NCBI GenBank assembly: GCA_021788685.1
Contig: JAJYKH010000224.1
Location: forward strand, 1-5,260
Direction: 5' to 3'
DNA: 5,260 nt
Origin: Deltaproteobacteria bacterium
GTDB lineage: Bacteria; Desulfobacterota; Desulfobulbia; Desulfobulbales; UBA5123
Shown here: piece after piece, positions 1 through 4,893 of the stretch
How the letters are laid out: each line of letters begins with the position of its first letter
Position numbering within the stretch: position 1 is the stretch's first letter
Program-made: the position numbers and the translations under genes
The notes under the pieces: model-generated
What the model was told of the DNA's origin: nothing
Databases searched by the model: none
The model's input: the letters and a program-made list of their open reading frames with translations, nothing else

Positions 1-193
1 TGCACCCCACGGTGCCGGCCCTGGACGGAAAGGTGCTCGACGATCCCAAGTTCAACTGCGCCTTGGGGAAAAAGGAGAACCTGTTCAAGGCATTCGTGGA
101 CGTCTGCGAGCGAGACGGGGAGGGGTTCGTTGACTACCTGTGGCCCAAGCCGACCAAGGACGGGCTCACCACGGACCAGCCCAAGCTCTCCTA
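1..193 (+). repeat. Cache-unit internal direct repeat, copy 1
   Basis: Bases 1-193 match 367-559 at a constant offset of 366 bp (122 codons). I count 190 identical positions of 193, with mismatches at 113, 115 and 131; the first 112 bases are identical. Only one mismatch changes an amino acid (Asp to Gly, codon 114-116 versus 480-482). After about 194 the copies diverge abruptly: SYVRLNKEWGWIVGTG here versus SYVKLFAPLGWVIGTG in copy 2. The left end of copy 1 is outside the window. Confidence 0.97.
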
Positions 194-1622
194 TGTGCGG
201 CTGAACAAGGAGTGGGGCTGGATCGTGGGCACCGGCATTTATGTGGACGATGCCGTCCCGGATGCGGTGGCCAAGATCAAGCAGGATGTGGCCAATATGC
301 GCTACGATGGAGGGATCGGCTATTTTTGGATCAACGACATGGGCAAGCCGTATCCGAAAATGATCATGCACCCCACGGTGCCGGCCCTGGACGGAAAGGT
401 GCTCGACGATCCCAAGTTCAACTGCGCCTTGGGGAAAAAGGAGAACCTGTTCAAGGCATTCGTGGACGTCTGCGAGCGTGGCGGGGAGGGGTTCGTCGAC
501 TACCTGTGGCCCAAGCCGACCAAGGACGGGCTCACCACGGACCAGCCCAAGCTCTCCTACGTCAAGCTCTTTGCCCCGCTCGGGTGGGTGATCGGCACCG
601 GTGCCTACATCGACTCCATCGATGCAGAGGTAGCAGCCAAGACCGATGCCCTCAACAAACAAATCACGACCATGCTGGTCAAGATCGGGGTCATCGTCGC
701 TGTTGTCTCCATTCTCGGCTTCCTGCTGCTCTGGGTCGTGGCCGACCGCATCGCCGCGCCCCTGCACGCGTGCAGGGATTTCGCCAGGGAGCTGGGGCGG
801 GGGAATCTCCGGGTGAAGCTCGGGGTTGAAGGCCGGGACGAAGTGGGGCAGCTGGCGGCCTCCCTCGAAAAGATGCAGGCCGATCTGAAAGCCCTCTTGC
901 AAAAAATCGTTGCATCCTCTAGGAATGTAGCAGATGGCGCGGCGGACCAAGCCGCCTCCATCGAGGAGACCTCCGCTTCCCTCGAAGAGATGGCGGCAAT
1001 GACCCGACAGAACGCGGACAATGCCGAGCAGGGCAATCGGCTGATCGGCCAGTCGCGGGCGGTCGCCGGCGAGGCCCACGGGGCGATGGTCCGGCTGACC
1101 GCGGCCATGAAGGAGATCTCAGCGGCAAGCACCGAAACCCAGAAGATCATCAGGACCATCGACGAGATTGCCTTCCAGACCAACCTGCTCGCCCTGAACG
1201 CTGCGGTGGAGGCGGCCCGGGCCGGCGAAGCGGGAGCGGGGTTCGCGGTGGTGGCCGACGAGGTCCGGAACCTGGCCGGGCGGGCGGCGGCGGCAGCGAG
1301 CGACACCGAGGCCCTGATCGAAAAAACGGTCAAGAAGATTGGCGAAGGCGACGAATTGACGGCGGCCACCGAGGCGTCCTTTACCGAGGTCATCGGCAAC
1401 ATCGCCAAGGTGAGCGAGCTCATGGGCGAGATCGCCACCGCCTCGAGCGAGCAGGCCACGGGCATCGCCCAGATCAATTTGACCGTTTCCTCGATCAACA
1501 CCATCACCCAGAGGAATGTGGACCACGCCCAGGAGCTGACGGCCGCCATCGGCGAGTTCGATATGGAACATGAGGCGCTGGATGGCGACAGAAAACCACT
1601 TTCGCCGCTGCCGGCCGCCTGA
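1..1622 (+). CDS. Methyl-accepting chemotaxis protein with tandem Cache sensor units (5' truncated)
   Basis: Membrane chemoreceptor that senses a small ligand outside the cytoplasm and controls CheA/CheW. The frame is open from the first base, so the true start and first membrane helix lie upstream. The GTG at 12 falls inside a Cache unit and is not a start. Visible order: end of a first Cache unit (about 1-245), a second unit with the YFWINDMGKPYP motif (about 310-620), a transmembrane helix (about 672-740, core VIVAVVSILGFLLLWVV), a HAMP linker (about 741-905), then a long helical signalling domain. The hairpin tip carries the family hallmark: IAFQTNLLALNAAVEAARAG followed by GAGFAVVADEVR (about 1164-1268). 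A good methylation-site match, AASIEETSAS, lies at 951-980. The C terminus (PLSPLPAA) shows no NWETF-like CheR-binding pentapeptide. The family call is certain. The ligand is unknown; related Cache_2 domains often bind small organic acids, but nothing here fixes that. The two units are almost identical in DNA (see repeat). Confidence 0.96.
   Translation, partial: HPTVPALDGKVLDDPKFNCALGKKENLFKAFVDVCERDGEGFVDYLWPKPTKDGLTTDQPKLSYVRLNKEWGWIVGTGIYVDDAVPDAVAKIKQDVANMRYDGGIGYFWINDMGKPYPKMIMHPTVPALDGKVLDDPKFNCALGKKENLFKAFVDVCERGGEGFVDYLWPKPTKDGLTTDQPKLSYVKLFAPLGWVIGTGAYIDSIDAEVAAKTDALNKQITTMLVKIGVIVAVVSILGFLLLWVVADRIAAPLHACRDFARELGRGNLRVKLGVEGRDEVGQLAASLEKMQADLKALLQKIVASSRNVADGAADQAASIEETSASLEEMAAMTRQNADNAEQGNRLIGQSRAVAGEAHGAMVRLTAAMKEISAASTETQKIIRTIDEIAFQTNLLALNAAVEAARAGEAGAGFAVVADEVRNLAGRAAAAASDTEALIEKTVKKIGEGDELTAATEASFTEVIGNIAKVSELMGEIATASSEQATGIAQINLTVSSINTITQRNVDHAQELTAAIGEFDMEHEALDGDRKPLSPLPAA
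367..559 (+). repeat. Cache-unit internal direct repeat, copy 2
   Basis: Second copy of the repeat that starts at base 1. It encodes the core from HPTVPALDGK to QPKLSYV of the membrane-proximal Cache unit. Upstream of it the unit continues leftward in protein sequence (YFWINDMGKPYPKMIM), so the true repeat unit probably begins before 367. The corresponding part of copy 1 is beyond the window edge. Confidence 0.97.
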
Positions 1623-1633
1623 CAAACAGGAAG

Positions 1634-1640
1634 AAAGGAG
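1634..1640 (+). promoter_or_regulatory. Ribosome binding site of the YqeY-like gene
   Basis: AAAGGAG lies 3 bases before the ATG at 1644. It is a strong Shine-Dalgarno core with rather short spacing. It favours 1644 over the in-frame ATG at 1701, which has no comparable site. Confidence 0.7.
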
Positions 1641-1643
1641 ATT

Positions 1644-2135
1644 ATGAACAGAGAGCAATACGGCTGGGGGCCGGACACGGGGCTCCCGCTGCTGGCCAAG
1701 ATGCGGGAAGACCTGAAGTCCGCCATGCGGAGCCAGGATTCCGTGGTGAAGGACACCATCCGGATCATCATGGCCGAGTTCCCCAAGCTCACGGTGCCAA
1801 TCACACTGGAGAGCGGCAAGAAATCGACCCGCCCCAAAAAGCAGGAGGAGATCACCGATGACGAGATCATCGGCATCATCCAGGGGCTGGTGAAATCGGA
1901 GAAGCAGACCCTCGAGCTCACCGGCGGCACCACCTCCGAGTACCTGGAGATCCTGAAATCGTACCTGCCCCGGCAGGCCAGCCGTGAGGAGATCGAGGCC
2001 TGGGTCCGGGCCAATGTCGATTTTTCCCAGTACAAGAGCCCCATGCAGGCCATGGGTTCCATCATGAAGCACTTCGGCAAAACGGCCGACGGCAACCTTG
2101 TCCGGGATGTTCTGCAAAAAATGCAAAACGCGTGA
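1644..2135 (+). CDS. GatB/YqeY domain-containing protein
   Basis: A 163-residue cytoplasmic protein of the YqeY family, stand-alone relatives of the tRNA-binding tail domain of GatB, the amidotransferase subunit that makes Gln-tRNA and Asn-tRNA. The role of free YqeY proteins is not settled; a tRNA-linked function is only suggested by homology. Family landmarks are present in the right order: LLAKMREDLKSAMRSQD near the N terminus, a helical middle (about residues 70-108), YLPRQ at 107-111 followed by an acidic helix (REEIEAWV), and MGSIMKHFGKTADGNLVRDVL at 137-157, where the family ends. The length is slightly above the usual 150 or so because of about 12 extra residues (MNREQYGWGPDTG) before the conserved start. 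The strong ribosome site supports this longer start. It lies 21 bp after the chemoreceptor stop, so co-transcription is plausible, but no functional link is known. Confidence 0.9.
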   Translation: MNREQYGWGPDTGLPLLAKMREDLKSAMRSQDSVVKDTIRIIMAEFPKLTVPITLESGKKSTRPKKQEEITDDEIIGIIQGLVKSEKQTLELTGGTTSEYLEILKSYLPRQASREEIEAWVRANVDFSQYKSPMQAMGSIMKHFGKTADGNLVRDVLQKMQNA

Positions 2136-2158
2136 GGGTGGAGGTTTGAGGGTGGAGG
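2133..2158 (+). repeat. Tandem 12-bp direct repeat over the YqeY stop codon
   Basis: TGAGGGTGGAGG occurs at 2133-2144 and again at 2147-2158, a 14-bp period. The first copy contains the YqeY stop codon TGA. The purine-rich strand pairs with the pyrimidine-rich segment at 2197-2208. Confidence 0.85.
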
Positions 2159-2208
2159 CAACGGCCAAAAACCTTCGTAGAGGTGATGCGGTCTCCGCCT
2201 CCAACCTC
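2148..2208. repeat. Imperfect inverted repeat with a 37-base loop
   Basis: GAGGGTGGAGGC (2148-2159) is complementary to GCCTCCAACCTC (2197-2208) with one mismatch (2152 against 2204). The loop (2160-2196) contains a small ACCT/AGGT stem (2171-2174 with 2181-2184). No T run follows, so this is not a typical intrinsic terminator. It may be mRNA structure at the end of yqeY or part of a dispersed intergenic repeat. Confidence 0.65.
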
Positions 2209-2222
2209 CAGCTTCAAGCGGA

Positions 2223-2238
2223 GCGGTCCATGGACCGC
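2223..2238. repeat. Perfect 16-bp palindrome before the MalY-like gene
   Basis: GCGGTCCATGGACCGC is its own reverse complement. It ends 20 bases before the TTG start of the next gene. An alternative fold joins GGAGC (2220-2224) to GCTCC (2244-2248). It could be an operator for a dimeric regulator, a hairpin in the leader RNA, or part of a dispersed repeat; the sequence alone does not decide. Confidence 0.8.
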
Positions 2239-2258
2239 GTAGCGCTCCTCCAACGATT

Positions 2259-3416
2259 TTGAGTCCTTCCTTCGATTTCGACCGGGTCATCGACCGGCAC
2301 CAGACCGCGAGCCTCAAGTGGGACCGGTATCGGGGCCGGGACGTCCTGCCGCTCTGGGTGGCGGACATGGACTTCCCCTCGCCGCCCGCGGTGATCGCCG
2401 CCCTCCACCGGCGGGTGGAGCACGCCATTTTCGGCTACACCCTGGTGCCGGACGAGCTGGTGGAGACCATCATCGCCATGCTCTGGGCCCGGTACGGCTG
2501 GGAGGTCCGGCCCGAATGGCTGGTGTGGCTGCCCGGCCTGGTTACCGGCCTCAACGTGGCCTGCCGGGCGGTGGGGGCCGAAGGCGATGAGGTGCTCACC
2601 ACCGTCCCGGTCTACCCCCCCTTTTTGAGCGCCCCCGGCCATTTCCGGCGCCAGGTGCGGACCGTTCCCCTCCGGCAGGCGGGCGACCGCTGGGAGCTCG
2701 ATTTCGAGGCCCTGGCGCAGGCGATCTCCGGCCGCACCACGCTGTTTCTCCTCTGCTCGCCCCACAATCCCACCGGGCGGGTGCTCAGCCGCGCGGAGCT
2801 GGAGCGGCTTGCCTCCCTCTGCCTGGCCCGCGATCTGGTCATCTGCTCCGACGAGATCCATGCCGACCTGATCCTCGACCCGGACCGGCACCACATGCCC
2901 ACGGCCCTCCTCGGCCCGGAGGTGGCCCGGCGCACCATTACCCTGATGGCCCCGAGCAAGACCTACAACATCCCCGGTTTGGGCTGCTCGTTTGCGGTCA
3001 TTCCCGACGGGAACCTGCGCCGCGCTTTCCGGCAGGCCATGGAAGGCATCGTCCCCCATGTCAATCTTCTCGGCTATACCGCGGCGATCGCTGCGTACCG
3101 GGAGGGCGGGGAGTGGCTGGCCGCCCTCCTGGCCTACCTGCGCGGCAACCGGGACCGGGTGGCAGCGGCGGTCGGGGCCATGCCGGGGCTGGCCGTCAAC
3201 CGGGTAGAGGCCACTTACCTGGCCTGGATCGATGCCCGGGGGGCGGGTCTCGCCGATCCGGCCGCCTTTTTCGAGGCCGCCGGGGTGGGGCTTTCCGACG
3301 GCCGCGATTTCGGCGGCCCGGGCTTCGTCCGCCTCAACTTCGGCTGTCCGCGGGCCGTGCTCGACGAAGCGCTGTCCCGGATGGCCCGGGGACTGGCGGC
3401 GCACACGACCCCATGA
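2259..3416 (+). CDS. MalY/PatB-type PLP-dependent lyase/aminotransferase (putative C-S beta-lyase)
   Basis: Cytoplasmic fold-type I PLP enzyme of 385 residues, the usual size for the MalY/PatB family. Members cleave cystathionine or similar thioethers to homocysteine, pyruvate and ammonia; some act as aminotransferases. The start fits the family: FDFDRVIDRHQTASLKWD, then LPLWVADMDFPSPPAV. Active-site positions are visible: Tyr119 (VPVYPP), Asn170 (SPHNPTG), Asp198 (SDEIHADLIL), the Schiff-base Lys234 (APSKTYNIPGL) and the carboxylate-binding Arg358 (FVRLNFG). All look intact. The start is TTG: the frame is open upstream only to 2187 and contains no ATG, GTG or TTG there, and the next ATG (2367) would remove the conserved N terminus. 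No Shine-Dalgarno site is visible; the preceding stretch is pyrimidine-rich (CTCCTCC). The stop overlaps the start of the glycosylase gene. The family is confident; the exact substrate is inferred. Confidence 0.92.
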   Translation: MSPSFDFDRVIDRHQTASLKWDRYRGRDVLPLWVADMDFPSPPAVIAALHRRVEHAIFGYTLVPDELVETIIAMLWARYGWEVRPEWLVWLPGLVTGLNVACRAVGAEGDEVLTTVPVYPPFLSAPGHFRRQVRTVPLRQAGDRWELDFEALAQAISGRTTLFLLCSPHNPTGRVLSRAELERLASLCLARDLVICSDEIHADLILDPDRHHMPTALLGPEVARRTITLMAPSKTYNIPGLGCSFAVIPDGNLRRAFRQAMEGIVPHVNLLGYTAAIAAYREGGEWLAALLAYLRGNRDRVAAAVGAMPGLAVNRVEATYLAWIDARGAGLADPAAFFEAAGVGLSDGRDFGGPGFVRLNFGCPRAVLDEALSRMARGLAAHTTP

Positions 3417-4123
3417 ACCCGCAGGCGATCACCGATCAGCTCGTCACCGACCTCCAGCGGCTCCGCTTCGGCAGACCGGTGACCCACGTCTACAATCCAT
3501 TGGTCTACGCCCGCCGGAGCTATGACGAATACTGGCGCCGCTACGGCGGGCCGCCCAAGGAGGTGGTTCTCCTTGGCATGAACCCCGGGCCTTGGGGGAT
3601 GGCCCAGACCGGCATCCCCTTCGGGGAGGTGGCGGCGGTGAAGACCTGGCTGGGAATCGAAAAGGAAGTGGACCACCCCCCGTGCGAGCATCCCAAGCGG
3701 CCGGTGACCGGCTTCGCCTGCACGAGGAGCGAGGTCTCCGGCCGGCGCCTCTGGGGCTGGGCCGCCAGGACCTTCGGCACCCCCAAGGAGTTCTTCCGGC
3801 GTTTCTTCGTGGTCAATTACTGTCCGCTCCTCTTCATGGAGGCAAGCGGCCGCAACCGCACGCCCGATTTCCTGCCGGTGGCCGAGCGGCGGCCGCTCCT
3901 TGCCGCCTGCGACCGGGCCCTGGCCCGGTCCATGGAGCATCTCGGGCCCCGGTGGGTGATCGGAGTGGGCAAATTCGCCGAGGAGCGGGCGCGGGAAGCT
4001 CTCGCAGGCCTTGACCTGCGGGTGGGGTGCATCCTCCACCCCAGTCCGGCCAGCCCCCAGGCCAACCAGGACTGGGAAGGCCGGGTGAACGCCCAGCTCC
4101 GGGACCTCGGGATATTGTCCTAG
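3413..4123 (+). CDS. SMUG1-family uracil-DNA glycosylase (family 3 UDG)
   Basis: A 236-residue DNA repair enzyme that removes uracil, and in related proteins oxidised or deaminated bases such as hydroxymethyluracil or xanthine, from DNA to begin base-excision repair. It resembles vertebrate SMUG1 throughout. Motif 1 reads LLGMNPGPWGMAQTGIPFGE (residues 53-72) with the catalytic-position Asn57. Then come EHPKRPVTG, SEVSGRRLWGW, NYCPLLFMEASGRNRTP, and motif 2 with the DNA-intercalating loop, LHPSPASPQAN (His209). Both catalytic motifs are intact. Bacterial SMUG1 is known from Geobacter, which supports the taxonomic guess. The start is the ATG at 3413, overlapping the preceding stop as ATGA, so translation is probably coupled to the MalY-like gene. 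The frame is open further upstream to an ATG at 3113, but that stretch is the other gene read out of frame and lacks SMUG1 similarity. No clear terminator follows. Confidence 0.95.
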   Translation: MNPQAITDQLVTDLQRLRFGRPVTHVYNPLVYARRSYDEYWRRYGGPPKEVVLLGMNPGPWGMAQTGIPFGEVAAVKTWLGIEKEVDHPPCEHPKRPVTGFACTRSEVSGRRLWGWAARTFGTPKEFFRRFFVVNYCPLLFMEASGRNRTPDFLPVAERRPLLAACDRALARSMEHLGPRWVIGVGKFAEERAREALAGLDLRVGCILHPSPASPQANQDWEGRVNAQLRDLGILS

Positions 4124-4167
4124 CGAATCCCCGGATCGTTCTTTGCTCGTCGCTGCTCCTGCCGGTC

Positions 4168-4176
4168 TGCTATACT
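4168..4176 (+). promoter_or_regulatory. Extended -10 promoter candidate for the PilZ gene
   Basis: TGCTATACT contains a -10 hexamer TATACT (4171-4176) preceded by TGC, the extended -10 pattern of sigma-70 promoters. No good -35 box sits 16-18 bases upstream; TTTGCT at 4142-4147 is too far. Transcription would begin near 4183 and leave a leader of about 150 bases. Based on motif only. Confidence 0.45.
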
Positions 4177-4182
4177 GGTCCT

Positions 4183-4196
4183 AAAGGGCGCCCTTT
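4183..4196. promoter_or_regulatory. Perfect 14-bp palindrome at the predicted transcription start
   Basis: AAAGGGCGCCCTTT is its own reverse complement and starts 6 bases after the -10 candidate. That position would suit an operator. It could also be a weak terminator hairpin for the MalY-SMUG1 unit (AAAGG/CCTTT, loop GCGC), but it is followed by CCCG rather than a T run. Confidence 0.5.
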
Positions 4197-4257
4197 CCCG
4201 TCGTTCCTGCCTTTGCGGGCTCCCTTCCCTTCGTGAATGTCTTGGCGACAGCGCCCT

Positions 4258-4283
4258 CGGGGGGGACCCATTCCTCGCCCCCG
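4258..4283 (+). other. GC-rich leader hairpin upstream of the PilZ gene
   Basis: CGGGGG (4258-4263) can pair with CCCCCG (4278-4283) around a 14-base loop, inside the untranslated leader if the promoter near 4171 is used. A run of seven G (4259-4265) is included. I do not see the conserved sequence of a c-di-GMP (GEMM) riboswitch or any other riboswitch I recognise in 4124-4334. Confidence 0.35.
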
Positions 4284-4323
4284 CCTGGTTCCGTGCAGCA
4301 GGTCCGTTCCGGTACCCCAACGA

Positions 4324-4329
4324 GAGGAG
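4324..4329 (+). promoter_or_regulatory. Ribosome binding site that fixes the PilZ gene start
   Basis: GAGGAG lies 5 bases before the ATG at 4335. It argues for this start over the in-frame GTG at 4233, whose 34 extra residues are low-complexity and outside the PilZ fold. Confidence 0.7.
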
Positions 4330-4334
4330 CAGGT

Positions 4335-4685
4335 ATGGCCATCGAGAGGTTCAGGGAGCGCCGCTGCTATCGTCGTTATCCGGTCCGTGACGGCATTCTG
4401 GTCTCCACCCCCTCGCGGGCCGGGGAAATGCTCGACATCAGCATGGGAGGGCTCTCGTTCCGGCAGGTCGACTCCAAGGAGCTCCCCGAGGACTTCGAAT
4501 CGGCCATTCTCTTTGGCGAGGACGAGCTGTTCCTCGAAGACATGCCCCTGAAGCCGGTTGGCGACTACACCCAGGAGCCGCTGGCCGGCTACCGGCAGAT
4601 CAGGAAGATCGGGGCCAGGTTCGGGGAGCTGACGAAGGAGCAGCGGGAGCGGCTGCGGGATTTCATCCAGGTCCAGTCCCGCTGA
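4335..4685 (+). CDS. Single-domain PilZ protein (putative c-di-GMP receptor)
   Basis: A 116-residue protein consisting of one PilZ domain. PilZ domains bind cyclic di-GMP and pass the signal to motility, pilus, polysaccharide or other outputs. The N-terminal arginine motif is present (RERRCYRRYPV, residues 7-17; the RxxxR pattern is satisfied by Arg9/Arg13 or Arg10/Arg14). The second motif, DxSxxG, is DISMGG (Asp34, Ser36, Gly39). The end of the domain shows the usual pattern IGARFGELTKEQRERLRDFI. With both motifs intact, ligand binding is likely. There is no signal peptide, membrane segment or output domain, so it would act by binding a partner that is not identifiable here. It seems to be monocistronic, with its own promoter candidate and a 211-bp upstream gap, and it converges with the DUF2452 gene. 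The ATG at 4335 is chosen on its ribosome site. Confidence 0.88.
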   Translation: MAIERFRERRCYRRYPVRDGILVSTPSRAGEMLDISMGGLSFRQVDSKELPEDFESAILFGEDELFLEDMPLKPVGDYTQEPLAGYRQIRKIGARFGELTKEQRERLRDFIQVQSR

Positions 4686-4744
4686 GCTCCGGGTGCATGG
4701 GAGCCTCCCTCAGGGACGGAGCAGCCGTTCCACAAGTGCCCCGG

Positions 4745-4852
4745 GTAAGCGGTCACAGGCACCACATCTGCTTTGTTATCGGCCTGCTCGCATACTGATG
4801 TATAGCTCGCAGGGCCGATGCCGCGCATCTGCGGCACCCTGTGACCGTTTAC
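4745..4852. mobile_element. 108-bp palindromic element with IS66-like GTAA ends (MITE candidate)
   Basis: The ends are GTAAGCGGTCACAGG (4745-4759) and, on the other strand, GTAAACGGTCACAGG (complement of 4838-4852): 14 of 15 identical. Further inside, ATCGGCC (4778-4784) pairs with GGCCGAT (4813-4819), TGC (4785-4787) with GCA (4809-4811), and ATAC (4792-4795) with GTAT (4800-4803) around loop TGAT. A second small hairpin, TGCCGC/GCGGCA (4819-4824 with 4831-4836), lies in the right half. There is no coding capacity. Terminal repeats beginning with GTAA are typical of the IS66 family, which makes 8-bp target duplications. Here the flanks (TGCCCCGG left, AAATCCGC right) do not match, so the insertion is old, rearranged, or not an IS66 derivative. 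A folded repeat of the REP type or a bidirectional terminator between convergent genes is the alternative. Confidence 0.55.
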
Positions 4853-4893
4853 AAATCCGCCATCGCTAGCTTCAAACCTTGTGCCCCCCGGGA

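Noticed and set aside
12..14. GTG as the start of the chemoreceptor
   Set aside because: It lies inside a Cache unit (HPTVPALDGK) whose second copy shows the residues that should precede it. The frame is open to base 1.
605..2428. Long minus-strand open frame (607 codons) antisense to the chemoreceptor and YqeY gene
   Set aside because: It spans two clear plus-strand genes and their gap, is Ser/Ala/Arg-rich without recognisable motifs, and is expected in high-GC DNA with strong codon bias. The antisense frames at 1119-2204, 2214-3404 and 3215-4039 were dismissed for the same reason.
3113..3412. Possible 100-residue N-terminal extension of the SMUG1 protein
   Set aside because: The stretch is the MalY-like gene read in another frame, rich in Gly/Arg/Pro, with no SMUG1 similarity. 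The ATG at 3413 gives the family's normal length and an ATGA junction.
4233..4334. Upstream GTG start for the PilZ protein
   Set aside because: The added residues are low-complexity, lie before the PilZ fold, and the ATG at 4335 has a good ribosome site.
4686..4725. Intrinsic terminator after the PilZ gene (GCTCC...GGAGC and TCCC-TCA-GGGA stems)
   Set aside because: The stems are only 4-5 bp and no T run follows on either strand, so a terminator cannot be supported.
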